The notes: generated by a model not told the origin, from the letters alone. Numbered from the stretch's first letter, positions 7,291 through 16,654 are shown. The stretch: 64,000 nucleotides of DNA from Nitrospira sp. (GCA_020846195.1 JADLEJ010000034.1:1-64000), one strand, 5' to 3'. Numbers and translations: made by a program.

Positions 7291-8796
7291 GTGCAGATCC
7301 GGAATCGGTGGCAATCGTTAAAAGGCAACAGAGCAGTATGCTCATATGCTGCTTTACGGCGTGTGGCTGTTGTGTGCCTGATATTTCTTCTAGATCTCGG
7401 AGGTGCGTTGAATGTACTTGCGGAGAGTCTTGCCGTCAGTGGCCCTCAAGCTAGTTCGGTTGCCAGTCCTGCTATCGATACAACTCCACGGACCGGTCAG
7501 CGGCTTACTATTGAAAGCACTAATCTTGAGAGCCTTTTGTTGGAAAAGGGGATCATTACACAGGATGACTGGATTCGCTTGAAAGCAGAAGAAGAGCGGC
7601 GCGCCTTTGAGCAAACGGCGGAAGCAGGAATGGCCGGCAATCCTCGCTGGTATGAGCGCATTCGGATCAGCGGCTATACTCAGCTCCGGTATGCCGCCGG
7701 CGCCACCGATAAGAAATTTACTATTCCTCTCGGAGACAGTGCGGCCACCAGCCAGCCACGAGAGTTTTACTTCCGGCGCATCCGCCTCGTCTTCCAAGGC
7801 CAAATTTCAGAACGGTTGGCGTTTTATTTACAGGGCGCTTTTGAAGGAGACCAATCGGCACAGAACATGTTTAACAAAGAAATCATCGACGCCTATGCCG
7901 ATTATTATCTGACGAAAGACAAAGTTCATCGGCTGCGATTTGGTCTGCACCGGGCACCGAACGCCTTCGATACGTATCGATCCAGTACAAACCGGCAGGA
8001 GCTCGACCGGCATGAATCCGTTCAGAGCGGTGCACCGGGAGAACGAGATCTTGGTATTGCTTATTATTGGAGCCCTAAAGTCGCTCAGGAGCGGTTTACT
8101 CAATTGGCAGCCTATCATAATGGCCCAGGCGATTACGGAGTTTTCGGTATCATGGTCTACAATGGTCAAGGTCGCAACAAGGCCGAGTTGAATGGCGATA
8201 AGCATATCGGTGTGCGGTTAGCCTACCCGTTTGAATTGCCGAACGGGCGGCTGCTGGAAACAGGCATTATGGCCTTTCGGGGAGCCTATTCAGTCAGCGG
8301 GGCCGGTCAACCCACCAGTACCACATCTACAGCGCTCTGCCGGCAGGGCTTGAACAGACAGGGAGGTTGCGATACCACCGATGAGCGCATTACGGCTTAT
8401 GTATGGACGCCGCCGCAGCCTTGGGGATTGCTCGCCGAAGGCACGATAGGAAAAAATGCTAAACGGAATGAGACCACAAACATCATCGAAGAAAGGCCGC
8501 TGATCGGCGGCTATGTGCAAGGCTATTACACATGGTCGTACTCGGATGTCGGCATGCTTACCCCCTATATTCGTTATGGCGAATATTACGGTGGAATTAA
8601 ATCGCTCAATGGTGCGCCGGATGGACGGTCACGCACCTGGAACTTTGGATTGGTCTGGGAGCCCGACACCCATTGGCGGTTTGTCACCGAGCTTATGCTG
8701 AAGGATGGTCTCAATGAAACTCTGGTCCGTAATCAGGCGCAGGATTCCTTTGATGGCTCTCTATTGCGCTTTCAAGCACAGTTCTTTTTTAATTGA
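7291..8796 (+). CDS. Phosphate-selective porin O/P family outer-membrane protein
   Basis: About 501 residues from a GTG at 7291 with a perfect AAGGAGG site 7 bases upstream. The N-terminus carries a signal peptide (hydrophobic AVVCLIFLLDLGGALNVLAES), then a short periplasmic segment with the SLLLEKGIITQDDW motif seen before OprO/OprP-type barrels. The barrel strands follow, including YFRRIRLVFQGQISERLAFYLQGAFEG and a C-terminal strand ending in phenylalanine (RFQAQFFFN). It should form an outer-membrane channel for phosphate or other anions. Its position behind a Pho box and ahead of pst genes supports phosphate. Substrate is inferred from family and context. Confidence 0.87.
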   Translation: MQIRNRWQSLKGNRAVCSYAALRRVAVVCLIFLLDLGGALNVLAESLAVSGPQASSVASPAIDTTPRTGQRLTIESTNLESLLLEKGIITQDDWIRLKAEEERRAFEQTAEAGMAGNPRWYERIRISGYTQLRYAAGATDKKFTIPLGDSAATSQPREFYFRRIRLVFQGQISERLAFYLQGAFEGDQSAQNMFNKEIIDAYADYYLTKDKVHRLRFGLHRAPNAFDTYRSSTNRQELDRHESVQSGAPGERDLGIAYYWSPKVAQERFTQLAAYHNGPGDYGVFGIMVYNGQGRNKAELNGDKHIGVRLAYPFELPNGRLLETGIMAFRGAYSVSGAGQPTSTTSTALCRQGLNRQGGCDTTDERITAYVWTPPQPWGLLAEGTIGKNAKRNETTNIIEERPLIGGYVQGYYTWSYSDVGMLTPYIRYGEYYGGIKSLNGAPDGRSRTWNFGLVWEPDTHWRFVTELMLKDGLNETLVRNQAQDSFDGSLLRFQAQFFFN

Positions 8797-8830
8797 TCTT
8801 CACAAATTTCGCTTTGAATGAGAGGAATGC

Positions 8831-9958
8831 ATGGTCGAATATATGCAACATAAGGGGATGGGGGGGGCGCGAACCTGGCCAATGCTTGTTAACCTGGTCC
8901 TTGTCTTTATCTCCTGGCGGCTGGAGATGGGAGTGGCGGCTGCGGAACAAGCCAATGCGCCCGTTCAAACTGCAGTTGAATCCATCGTCGATCAGTATCA
9001 ACCGGCACCTGGCATTGGGGGCCGGGTCACGGTCGCGGGCTCCGATACAATGCAGCCCCTTATGGTAAAGCTCGCCGCTTCGTTTACGGCATTTCAGCCT
9101 AAAGCGAAATTTGGTGTCGAAGGATTGGGTTCTAGCGAATCTATCCGGGAGTTCATGCTGGGTTTATCCATGCAACGCCGCGGGGATAAGGCCATTGGGA
9201 GAGGTACAGAGGGGACAAGCAGTACGAGCCTGTTGGCCTCCTCTCGGCCATTGACCGACCAGGAAGTGAAGGGATTTGTCAGTCATCATGGCTACGAGCC
9301 TGTCAGCCTTCCTATTGCCATGGATGCCGTCGCGATTTATGTGCACAACGACAACCCAATTGGACAGCTAAATCTTGAACAAGTGGACGGCATGTTTAGC
9401 TCCACCTTGAAGCGAGCCAAGGATGAACACCTCACTGCGTGGGGACAAGTGGGGCTCAAAGATTCCTGGAGCGGACAGCCGATTCATTTGTATGGACGAA
9501 ACAAGAAGTCCGGCACCCGCGAATTCTTCAGGCACGTGGCGCTGGTGGATGGAGAACTCCATGGCGACGTGCAGGAACAGCCGGGATCGGCCTCAGAAAT
9601 CCTTGCGATTGCCCAAGACCCGCTTGCAATCGGTTATGCCGGAGTGGGGTTTCACAGCTCCATGGTTCGCATTGTTCCACTCGCCTCCAGTGTCGAAGAC
9701 CCAGCGATTTTGCCGAGCGCAGAAACAGTATCCAATGGACAGTATCCGCTAGCGAGGCCGTTATATCTCTATGTGAATAAGAGTCCTGATGGAAAGCTCA
9801 ACCCTGTAGTGGGAGAATTTCTAAAGTTTATAAACAGCCGTCAAGGGCAGGAAACTGTGGTCCGTGCGAATTTCTATCCTCTGACCGCCGCGCAAATCGC
9901 CAAGAATCTTGAACTGCTTGGGAAGAATCTGTCGGTCGTCCAAGTTCCCGCGCGCTGA
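8831..9958 (+). CDS. PstS-family periplasmic phosphate-binding protein (divergent paralogue)
   Basis: A 375-residue substrate-binding protein with a signal peptide (MLVNLVLVFISWRLEMGVAA) and a PBP-like fold. VTVAGSDTMQPLM near residue 60 corresponds to the PstS GSST phosphate loop, and GRNKKSGTREFF matches the second ligand loop. It differs clearly from the canonical PstS encoded at 11086: the first loop reads SDT rather than SST, and there is no matching permease beside it. It starts 34 bases after the porin gene behind GAGAGG, so the two are likely co-transcribed. It may deliver phosphate to the downstream Pst permease, or act in sensing or storage. Confidence 0.82.
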   Translation: MVEYMQHKGMGGARTWPMLVNLVLVFISWRLEMGVAAAEQANAPVQTAVESIVDQYQPAPGIGGRVTVAGSDTMQPLMVKLAASFTAFQPKAKFGVEGLGSSESIREFMLGLSMQRRGDKAIGRGTEGTSSTSLLASSRPLTDQEVKGFVSHHGYEPVSLPIAMDAVAIYVHNDNPIGQLNLEQVDGMFSSTLKRAKDEHLTAWGQVGLKDSWSGQPIHLYGRNKKSGTREFFRHVALVDGELHGDVQEQPGSASEILAIAQDPLAIGYAGVGFHSSMVRIVPLASSVEDPAILPSAETVSNGQYPLARPLYLYVNKSPDGKLNPVVGEFLKFINSRQGQETVVRANFYPLTAAQIAKNLELLGKNLSVVQVPAR

Positions 9959-10038
9959 TACGATACTGCTGTTCCGTTATCGTGCGCCTGCTGCATTGCA
10001 TGCGGCAGGCGCAGCATGACATGAGTGGAGGAGAGGCT

Positions 10039-10710
10039 ATGCAGATATGGATAAAATGCGCGGCAATCCTTATGGCCTCCTTTCTGAGTGGATGCGCAAC
10101 TGCTCCGCCTCCTCGCACGGTCTATCAGGATTCTGTCACGATTGTCAGGATTGAGTTCGATAGCAAGGCAGGTCCAGGCCATAGTCATCCTTCGACGATC
10201 AGTCCAGACGCAATCCGGCATGTGCTCAACGGGGTGCGGATTCAGTCGAGGGCGTCGTTAATTCCGTCAATTCTTACCGGCGAGGCGTCTCTTATCGCTG
10301 CATTTTCAAAAGAAGAGCAGGAGACCTTGGGGCTATATTTAAACCAGGCGCTGGCTGAAGCCAGACCCAATGAACTGATTACGTTTTATCGGCGAGTTTC
10401 CACTTCGACTGTTGGGCTGGCGATCACTTCAGGCGGTCTTTTTGTGCATGGCAGGCATTTGTATATAGTCTTGGCTAACGACCGCACACTCCCTTCTGAA
10501 GGGATGAGTCAGAGTATTGTGTCAGAAATCGATCCGGTCGACAGTCCGTTGCTCCCGATCAGCCGGACTGCGTTTCGTGCCACGTTTGTGCCTGCAACAT
10601 CCATCGTGCCAGACGATGAGCGGTGGGGCTGGCCGTACATCGATCAAGGTCGTGTTGTGGTAATCGATCTCGTTCAATTGGCTCGAGATCTGCGGCAATC
10701 TGCTCCGTGA
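10039..10710 (+). CDS. Putative lipoprotein in the Pho cluster, unknown function
   Basis: A 223-residue protein starting at ATG 10039 behind GGAGGAG; an upstream in-frame start at 9982 lacks a site. The signal sequence ends in the lipobox LSGC (ILMASFLSGCAT), so the mature protein should be lipid-anchored, probably at the outer membrane. The rest is a globular domain with no motif I recognise (IRHVLNGVRIQ, QTLGLYLNQALAEARPNELITFYRR). It sits between the PstS-like gene and pstS and is probably transcribed with the porin, so a role in phosphate limitation is inferred from position only. Confidence 0.75.
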   Translation: MQIWIKCAAILMASFLSGCATAPPPRTVYQDSVTIVRIEFDSKAGPGHSHPSTISPDAIRHVLNGVRIQSRASLIPSILTGEASLIAAFSKEEQETLGLYLNQALAEARPNELITFYRRVSTSTVGLAITSGGLFVHGRHLYIVLANDRTLPSEGMSQSIVSEIDPVDSPLLPISRTAFRATFVPATSIVPDDERWGWPYIDQGRVVVIDLVQLARDLRQSAP

Positions 10711-11085
10711 TAGCTCCGTAATCTTCTATCCCCAACAAGAAATTATCCACGCGGTCGGGCCAAACTGGTCTGAATTGCTGTCTGCTGCACACTGTTCATC
10801 GATAGGCCTAAGTCAGGCTGTGAGCTTAGCCTTGCGGTGAGGACTGTGTTCTTCCGCGAGAACGATGGCGAGGCGGCAGCCGATTCGTGCATGACCGTCA
10901 AGAAACGAAGTTTTGCGGTACGAATCTCCTGTGAGGATAGGGTTGTCATTCAAAGGGAAAGATAATTTAACGGGACGTTAACATGACGGTAACTTTCTGG
11001 ATAAACATTGGGTGTAGATATGCTTTGGTCGCACGAGGCGATAGTGAATGCCGAGAAAATGACACCTGTAGGAGGAAGAGTTGCT
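10711..11085. other. 375-base intergenic region upstream of pstS
   Basis: No gene is supported. A 68-codon minus-strand frame (10743-10949) lacks a ribosome site and family resemblance. The region contains the Pho box (10967-10993) and the GGAGGAAGAG ribosome site (11071-11080) of pstS. The long spacer suggests that pstS starts its own transcript rather than only being read from the porin promoter. Confidence 0.6.
10967..10993 (+). promoter_or_regulatory. Pho box upstream of pstS
   Basis: TTAAC (10967-10971), TTAAC (10978-10982) and GTAAC (10989-10993) repeat with an exact 11-bp period. A GTCAT at 10945-10949 is in the same phase, two periods upstream. This matches the array in front of the porin gene, including the GTAAC and GTCA-type variants. 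Binding of a PhoB-type activator is inferred. Confidence 0.72.
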
Positions 11086-12102
11086 ATGCAGAGAATAGTA
11101 TCGATCGGACGAAATGCGCTGCTCTGTCTTATCCTTGCGAACGCTCTGACAATGCCTGTTGAGAACGGGCACTCGGAATCCACGACACTGATCAAAGTCG
11201 ATGGGTCGAGCACCGTGTTTCCGATTACAGAAGCGGTGGCGGAAGAATTCCAGAAGGACACGCGCGGCGCGGTCCGTGTGACGGTCGGCATTTCGGGGAC
11301 CGGCGGCGGCTTCAAAAAATTCTGCCGCGGCGAGATCGATGTGCAGGATGCGTCCCGTCCGATTTCCAGCGGCGAACTGGAGGCCTGCCGGGCTGGTGGC
11401 GTGCAATTCTACGAATTGCCGATTGCCTTCGATGCTCTGACCGTGGCCGTGAGCCCACAAGCCACCTGGGTAGACAGCATCACCGTGGCGGAATTGAAAA
11501 CCATGTGGGAACCCTCCGCGCAAGGGAAGGTCACTAAATGGAGCCAGATCCGTTCGACCTGGCCCGATCAACCGTTGAAATTGGTCGGCGCCGGATCCGA
11601 TTCCGGCACGTTCGACTACTTCACTGAAGCGGTGGTGGGGAAAGCCCAAGCCAGCCGGGGCGATTTTACGGCCAGCGAAGACGACAATACTTTGGTTCAG
11701 GGTATTGCGAACGACAAGCAGGCGCTCGGCTACATTCCCTTCGCCTATTACGAGCCGAACAAGAAGCGATTGAAAGCCGTGGCGGTCGATGGCGGCCAGG
11801 GACCGGTCAGTCCATCGCGCGAGACGGTTGAAAACGGGTCCTACCAGCCGCTGTCCCGGTCGTTGTTTATGTATGTCAGCGCGAAGTCGGCTGCCAGGCC
11901 TGAGGTCAAAAAGTTCGTCGAGTTTTACTTGGCGCAGGTGCCGACGCTGGCGCCGCAAGTGAAATATGTGCCGCTGCCGCCGCAAGCCTATGCGCTGGCC
12001 AGCGAGCACTTCAAAAACGGACGGCAGGGAACTGCGTTTCAAGGCGGCTCGACCATCGGGATGAAGATCGAGGAACTGCTTCGGCGCGAAGCGAAACGGT
12101 AA
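11086..12102 (+). CDS. pstS: Phosphate ABC transporter substrate-binding protein PstS
   Basis: A 338-residue PstS from the ATG at 11086, which has GGAGGAAGAG upstream; a GTG at 11008 is in frame but unsupported. After the signal peptide the canonical phosphate-binding loops are visible: [37 protein letters not shown] and [18 protein letters not shown]. It captures phosphate in the periplasm and delivers it to PstC/PstA. It heads the pstS-pstC-pstA-pstB-phoU order behind a Pho box. Confidence 0.96.
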   Translation: MQRIVSIGRNALLCLILANALTMPVENGHSESTTLIKVDGSSTVFPITEAVAEEFQKDTRGAVRVTVGISGTGGGFKKFCRGEIDVQDASRPISSGELEACRAGGVQFYELPIAFDALTVAVSPQATWVDSITVAELKTMWEPSAQGKVTKWSQIRSTWPDQPLKLVGAGSDSGTFDYFTEAVVGKAQASRGDFTASEDDNTLVQGIANDKQALGYIPFAYYEPNKKRLKAVAVDGGQGPVSPSRETVENGSYQPLSRSLFMYVSAKSAARPEVKKFVEFYLAQVPTLAPQVKYVPLPPQAYALASEHFKNGRQGTAFQGGSTIGMKIEELLRREAKR

Positions 12103-12105
12103 AGG

Positions 12106-13059
12106 ATGGATGCGATGGAGGCTAATGTCGTCGAGATGCCAGTCGAACAGAAAGCGGTTTGCATGAGCCGGCCGTCCCGCTTCGCTCCCCGCCTCCAAGA
12201 GCGAGCCATCGAGCGGCTCCTGCAACTGGCCGCCTTCGCCTCGGTGGCGATTACGTTCGGGATTGTCGGCGTCCTCGCGTATGAATCGGTGCTTTTTTTT
12301 CAAGAGGTCTCGATCGCCGACTTTTTGACCGACCGGCAATGGACGCCGCTTTTCGCCGACGCGCATTACGGGATTCTCCCCCTTGTGTCGGGCACGCTGG
12401 TCACCACGCTTGTGGCGTTGCTGGTGGCGATTCCGATGGGCAGTCTCATTGCGATCTATTTGAGCGAATACGCGTCGCGCAAGGTGCGGGAATGCGTGAA
12501 ACCGGCGCTGGAGCTGTTGAGCGCCGTGCCGACCGTCGTCTACGGATATTTCGCGCTGCTCTTCGTAACCCCTGCCCTTCAGCACATCTGGCCGGGCCTC
12601 CCCGGCTTCAATATGCTGAGTGCCGGGCTGGTGATCGGTTTCATGATTGTTCCCTATGTCAGTTCAGTGAGTGAAGATGCTATGCGGGCCGTGCCGACGT
12701 ATCTTCGGGAAGGGGCGTTCGCCCTGGGTGCGACGCGCATGCAAACGGCGCTGCGCGTCGTCTTTCCGTCGGCCTTGTCCGGCATCACGGCCGCCTATGT
12801 GCTGGGAGTCTCCCGGGCTATCGGCGAAACGATGGTGGTGGCGATTGCCGCTGGTATGCAACCGACGCTGACGCTGAATCCGCTGGAACCGGCGGCCACG
12901 ATGACGGCGTACATTGTCCAGGTCAGCCTGGGCGATGTGCCCCATGGCAGCGTGGGCTATCGAACGATTTTTGCGACGGGGCTGATGCTCTTATCGATGA
13001 CCTTGCTGTTCAACATTGCTGGGCATGTGCTCAAAAAACGATATCGACAGGTGTATTGA
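12106..13059 (+). CDS. pstC: Phosphate ABC transporter permease PstC
   Basis: A 317-residue membrane protein with about six transmembrane helices. It has the permease signature EGAFALGATRMQTALRVVFPSALSGI (the EAA loop contacting PstB) and the PstC stretch VSRAIGETMVVAIAAGM. The N-terminal cytoplasmic extension (about 40 residues) precedes the first helix. It starts three bases after the pstS stop with a GG-rich site spanning that stop. With PstA it forms the transmembrane channel of the high-affinity phosphate importer. Confidence 0.95.
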   Translation: MDAMEANVVEMPVEQKAVCMSRPSRFAPRLQERAIERLLQLAAFASVAITFGIVGVLAYESVLFFQEVSIADFLTDRQWTPLFADAHYGILPLVSGTLVTTLVALLVAIPMGSLIAIYLSEYASRKVRECVKPALELLSAVPTVVYGYFALLFVTPALQHIWPGLPGFNMLSAGLVIGFMIVPYVSSVSEDAMRAVPTYLREGAFALGATRMQTALRVVFPSALSGITAAYVLGVSRAIGETMVVAIAAGMQPTLTLNPLEPAATMTAYIVQVSLGDVPHGSVGYRTIFATGLMLLSMTLLFNIAGHVLKKRYRQVY

Positions 13060-13060
13060 T

Positions 13061-13969
13061 ATGACGCCGATTCAACGAAAAATCGCGAGACACAAATCTC
13101 TTGATCGGTTCTTCGCCTTCGAGGGACTTACGGTCATGATTGTGGCGCTGCTGGTGTTGCTGGCGTTAGTCGGACAGTTGATGTTCGATGGGCTCACCCG
13201 GCTGTCCTGGCAGTTTCTCACCTCCTTCCCGTCGAGGTTCCCAGCCCAAGCCGGCATTGTCAGCGCATGGGTCGGAACCATCCTCGTGATGTTGGTGACG
13301 GCGCTGGCGGCGATTCCCTTGGGCGTCGGCGCGGCGATTTATCTGGAAGAGTATGCGCCGAACAACTGGGCGACGGAGTTGATTGAAATCAACATCGCCA
13401 ATCTGGCCGGTGTGCCGTCGATTGTGTATGGACTGATGGCTCTCGGTCTCCTGGTGTATCAGTTTCACCTCGGCCAAAGTTTTTTGACTGCCGGCCTGAC
13501 GCTGGGGATGCTGATTCTGCCGATGGTGATCATCGCGACGCGCGAAGCGATTCGAAGCGTGCCGCCCTATGTCCGCGAAGCCGCCTATGCGCTGGGCGCG
13601 ACCAAGTGGCAGACGGTGCGGGATCATGTCGTGCCCTACTCCATGGGCAGCATATTGACGGGAATGATTCTGGCGCTGTCGCGCGCGGTCGGCGAAACGG
13701 CGCCGCTCATTACTGTCGGCGCCCTGTCGTTCATCGCGTTTCTCCCCCACCCGCCATGGCAGGAGGCTTTCCCATTCGTCTCGTTCGAATGGCTGTTCGA
13801 TCCCTTTACCGTCATGCCGATTCAAATGTTCAATTGGGTGTCCCGGCCACAAGAGGAGTTTCATGTGAATGCCGCCGCCGCCGGTCTGATCTTGTTGGCG
13901 ATGACGCTGGCGATGAATGCGGTGGCGATCGTGATCCGGGCGCGGTTCAGAAAACGGATTCATTGGTGA
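13061..13969 (+). CDS. pstA: Phosphate ABC transporter permease PstA
   Basis: A 302-residue permease with six predicted helices. PstA features include [30 protein letters not shown], the EAA loop [21 protein letters not shown], and [16 protein letters not shown]. The ATG at 13061 follows the pstC stop by one base, so translation is coupled; an in-frame start at 13016 inside pstC is unlikely. It pairs with PstC in the membrane and docks PstB. Confidence 0.95.
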   Translation: MTPIQRKIARHKSLDRFFAFEGLTVMIVALLVLLALVGQLMFDGLTRLSWQFLTSFPSRFPAQAGIVSAWVGTILVMLVTALAAIPLGVGAAIYLEEYAPNNWATELIEINIANLAGVPSIVYGLMALGLLVYQFHLGQSFLTAGLTLGMLILPMVIIATREAIRSVPPYVREAAYALGATKWQTVRDHVVPYSMGSILTGMILALSRAVGETAPLITVGALSFIAFLPHPPWQEAFPFVSFEWLFDPFTVMPIQMFNWVSRPQEEFHVNAAAAGLILLAMTLAMNAVAIVIRARFRKRIHW

Positions 13970-13973
13970 TGCC

Positions 13974-14759
13974 ATGAAAACGATGGATGCTTCTCAAACA
14001 GTCTTGAAAGCGGAAGCGCGGGCGCTGAACTTTTTCTATGGCCAGGCCCAGGCGCTCCATGCGGTGTCGCTGCCGGTCTATGACCGCTGCGTGACGGCGC
14101 TAATCGGCCCGTCCGGCTGCGGGAAGACGACCTATCTGCGCTGTCTCAACCGCATGCACGACTTGTATCCCGGCAACCGGTATGAAGGCGAAGTCATGCT
14201 GTATCCGGATCGCGTGAATATCGTGGGTCCGGAAGTCGATCCGATCGAAGTGCGCATGCGCATCGGCATGGTCTTTCAAAAGCCCAACCCCTTTCCCAAG
14301 TCGATTTATGAAAACGTGGCCTATGGGTTGCGGATTCGGAATCTGTCGAACAAGCGGGATCTCGACGCGGTGGTTGAGCGGGCACTGCGCGAGGCTGCGT
14401 TGTGGGGAGAGGTGAAAGACCGCCTTCAGGCCTCCGCGATGAATCTTTCCGGCGGACAGCAGCAACGGCTCTGCATCGCCAGGGCGCTCGCAACGAGTCC
14501 GGAGCTGCTCTTGTTCGATGAACCGACTTCGGCGCTGGATCCGACCGCGACGTCCCGCATTGAAGAGCTGGTCGCGGAGCTGAAGCAGAAAGTGGCCATT
14601 GTCATGGTCACTCATAACATGCAACAGGCGGCCCGGATTTCTGATTACACGGCCTTTATGTATGAAGGCCGTGTGGTGGAATACGACCGGACAGAGACCA
14701 TCTTTACCAATCCCTCCGTCAAGCTGACGGAAGACTATATCACCGGTCGATTCGGGTGA
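13974..14759 (+). CDS. pstB: Phosphate ABC transporter ATPase PstB
   Basis: A 261-residue ABC ATPase with Walker [10 protein letters not shown] near residue 43, Q-loop in [20 protein letters not shown] (a PstB-specific stretch), signature LSGGQQQR, Walker [14 protein letters not shown] and H-loop [14 protein letters not shown]. It energises phosphate import through PstC/PstA. The start follows pstA by 4 bases. Confidence 0.97.
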   Translation: MKTMDASQTVLKAEARALNFFYGQAQALHAVSLPVYDRCVTALIGPSGCGKTTYLRCLNRMHDLYPGNRYEGEVMLYPDRVNIVGPEVDPIEVRMRIGMVFQKPNPFPKSIYENVAYGLRIRNLSNKRDLDAVVERALREAALWGEVKDRLQASAMNLSGGQQQRLCIARALATSPELLLFDEPTSALDPTATSRIEELVAELKQKVAIVMVTHNMQQAARISDYTAFMYEGRVVEYDRTETIFTNPSVKLTEDYITGRFG

Positions 14760-14775
14760 TAGCCAGGAGCAGCCA

Positions 14776-15468
14776 ATGCAACGGCATATGGATCAAGAAC
14801 TCGGCGATCTAAAGGCTCAGCTGCTCCGGATGGGAGCGCTGGTCGAAGAGCAGATCGAGCGCGCCATCAAAGCGCTGATCGAGCGGGACGCAACCCTCGC
14901 CTCGCAGGTCATCGAACGGGATGCGCTGGTCAACCGCTTCGATGTGGAGATCGACGAGACCTGCATTCGCTTGCTGGCCTTGCAAGCCCCGGCCGCAGGC
15001 GATTTGCGCTTCGTCACCACGGCGATGAAAATCTCCACCGAGCTCGAACGCATGAGCGATCTGGCTGAGAATATCTGCGAGCGCGTCATCGAGCTGAATG
15101 AAGAGCCGCAACTGAAGCCCTACATGGATCTTCCGCGGATGGCGACGTGGACCATGAAGATGGTGCGCGAGGCGCTGGAGTCGTTTGTGCGGCAGGACGC
15201 CGTCTTGGCCAGGAAAGTGTGCGCCGACGATGACTTCGTCGACAATCTCACCCACCAGCTGTTTCGCGAACTGGTCTCTTTTATGCTGGAAAATCCCTCC
15301 ACGATCACGCGGGCCATCCGCCTCACTTTCATCGGGAAATATATCGAGCGGATTGCCGACCATGCGACAAATATCGGAGAACTCGTCGTCTACATGGTGG
15401 AGGGGAAAATCGTGCGCCATACGACGCCATCAACCGGCCTTTCGAGATCATCCTCGACGGCATCATAA
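14776..15468 (+). CDS. phoU: Phosphate signalling protein PhoU
   Basis: A 230-residue all-helical protein with two PhoU repeats. The motifs RDALVNRFDVEIDETCIRLLALQAPAAGDLRFVTTAMKIS and KYIERIADHATNIGE contain the E/DxxxD metal-binding acidic residues. It couples Pst transporter state to the PhoR kinase and keeps the Pho regulon off when phosphate is plentiful. The gene closes the pst operon, 16 bases after pstB. The last ~15 residues are Ser/Thr-rich and not part of the fold. Confidence 0.95.
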   Translation: MQRHMDQELGDLKAQLLRMGALVEEQIERAIKALIERDATLASQVIERDALVNRFDVEIDETCIRLLALQAPAAGDLRFVTTAMKISTELERMSDLAENICERVIELNEEPQLKPYMDLPRMATWTMKMVREALESFVRQDAVLARKVCADDDFVDNLTHQLFRELVSFMLENPSTITRAIRLTFIGKYIERIADHATNIGELVVYMVEGKIVRHTTPSTGLSRSSSTAS

Positions 15469-15498
15469 AAGGCTTCAGCGAGACCAGCAGAGGGGGGA

Positions 15499-15517
15499 GG
15501 CCTGTGGATAACAGGCC
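15499..15517 (+). terminator. Hairpin after phoU
   Basis: GGCCTGT (15499-15505) and ACAGGCC (15511-15517) form a perfect 7-bp stem with a 5-base loop, 30 bases after the phoU stop. No T-run follows, so it may be a weak or factor-assisted terminator or an mRNA-end stabiliser. Confidence 0.4.
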
Positions 15518-15647
15518 CACTTCCCTGGCCCCTCAATACTAAAGAGGGGTATGCCGATAAGTACGACATCACAACGACCGCTATGTACTGGACAAACGGG
15601 CAAATGCCCCAGTATTCTGCGGCGAATTATCTTAATCGCAGGAGCCG

Positions 15648-16337
15648 ATGATGAATCGCGTCGCGACATTTTCGATTGCGTTGAATCTAATTCTTGGAAG
15701 TTTTCTCCTGGTGGGATATGTCGGCCCAAGCGTCAGGACGACCTTCATGCCGGAGATTGCAATCCCAGAGATTGGACGGCTGACTCGTATTCATCCGTTT
15801 GCAACGGTCATTGGATCGGTGACCTTGGGGGATCAGGTGTTTGTGGCACCGGCGGCATCGATTCGCGGCGATGAAGGCCAGCATATTCATATCGGCAATC
15901 AAAGCAATGTGCAGGACGGTGTGGTCGTGCATGGCTTGGAAACATTCGAAGGCGATCATGAATTGCCGGAGAACGAAGTCGACGTTGGCGGAAAGAAATA
16001 TTCGGTCTTCATCGGAGACCGGGTCTCCCTCGCGCATCAATCGCAAGTGCATGGACCGGCGAAGATCGGCGATGACACGTTCATCGGCATGCAGGCGTTG
16101 GTGTTTCAGGCGGAGGTCGGCGATCATGTCGTGGTCGAGCCCGGTGCCAAGCTGATTGGAGTCAAAGTAGCTGCCGGCCGCTATGTACCGGCGCTTTCTG
16201 TGATTACGAAGCAGGCTCAGGCCGATGCGCTCCCCATCATCACGCAAGACTACATCTATCGGAATCTGAACGCCGGCGTCGTCCGGGTGAATGTGCAGCT
16301 AGCCGAAGCTCCCCAACCGCACGCCATCAGCCGGTAA
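15648..16337 (+). CDS. Exported gamma-class carbonic anhydrase
   Basis: A 229-residue left-handed beta-helix protein with hexapeptide repeats. An N-terminal signal peptide (about residues 1-31, ending GYVGPSVRT) indicates export. The Cam-type active site is visible: RGDEG, the first metal His in VVVHGLE, and the pair in SLAHQSQVHG. The acidic loop (EGDHELPENEVDVGG) between them is diagnostic of the Methanosarcina Cam subclass rather than CamH or CcmM. It should interconvert CO2 and bicarbonate in the periplasm. ATG 15648 follows AGGAG; a second ATG is adjacent. It lies downstream of phoU with its own leader region. Confidence 0.86.
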   Translation: MMNRVATFSIALNLILGSFLLVGYVGPSVRTTFMPEIAIPEIGRLTRIHPFATVIGSVTLGDQVFVAPAASIRGDEGQHIHIGNQSNVQDGVVVHGLETFEGDHELPENEVDVGGKKYSVFIGDRVSLAHQSQVHGPAKIGDDTFIGMQALVFQAEVGDHVVVEPGAKLIGVKVAAGRYVPALSVITKQAQADALPIITQDYIYRNLNAGVVRVNVQLAEAPQPHAISR

Positions 16338-16396
16338 CCACAACTCGCCTTTCGTTTCGTATGCGGCCGCTGAATCGGTAGAAGATTCGGTGGGTG

Positions 16397-16645
16397 TCAG
16401 GCTGCGTAGCGGGTGGAGAAGAGGCTGTATTCGGAGCGGTGCCGGCGCAGCGTTACGCCGCCGCGGCGTGCCAGGGTATCGACCGCGTGGAAGATCTGAT
16501 TCCAGCTGTAACTGGGCAGAAGAATGACGAGCGCATCCAGCTCGATCACCGCCTGTTCTTCGACATGACTGAGAATGACGGATTCAAGCGACGGGGTCTC
16601 TACTGGGCTGAACGCTGGTGCGTCGAGCATTGCATGCGCAGACAT
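16397..16645 (-). CDS. Small unknown protein, last gene of the psiE operon
   Basis: An 82-residue protein from ATG 16645 with a strong AGGAGG site. The C-terminal half (WNQIFHAVDTLARRGGVTLRRHRSEYSLF) has the helix-helix-beta-wing pattern of a small winged-helix domain, but I cannot assign a family. It starts 9 bases after psiE ends and is probably co-transcribed, so it may be phosphate-regulated. It converges with the carbonic anhydrase gene. Confidence 0.65.
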   Translation of the reverse strand: MSAHAMLDAPAFSPVETPSLESVILSHVEEQAVIELDALVILLPSYSWNQIFHAVDTLARRGGVTLRRHRSEYSLFSTRYAA

Positions 16646-16654
16646 AGAATCCTC

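Noticed and set aside
10743..10949. 68-codon minus-strand frame in the pstS upstream region
   Set aside because: No ribosome site, no family resemblance, and it overlaps the regulatory region; judged spurious.
10978..12585. 535-codon minus-strand open frame opposite pstS and pstC
   Set aside because: It lies antisense to well-supported pst genes and has no recognisable domains; its His/Arg-rich composition is typical of the reverse strand of GC-rich coding DNA.
15553..15560. GCCGATAA motif on the plus strand before the carbonic anhydrase gene (possible sigma-28 -10)
   Set aside because: No -35 element at 11 or 12 bases upstream, and the gene has no motility link.
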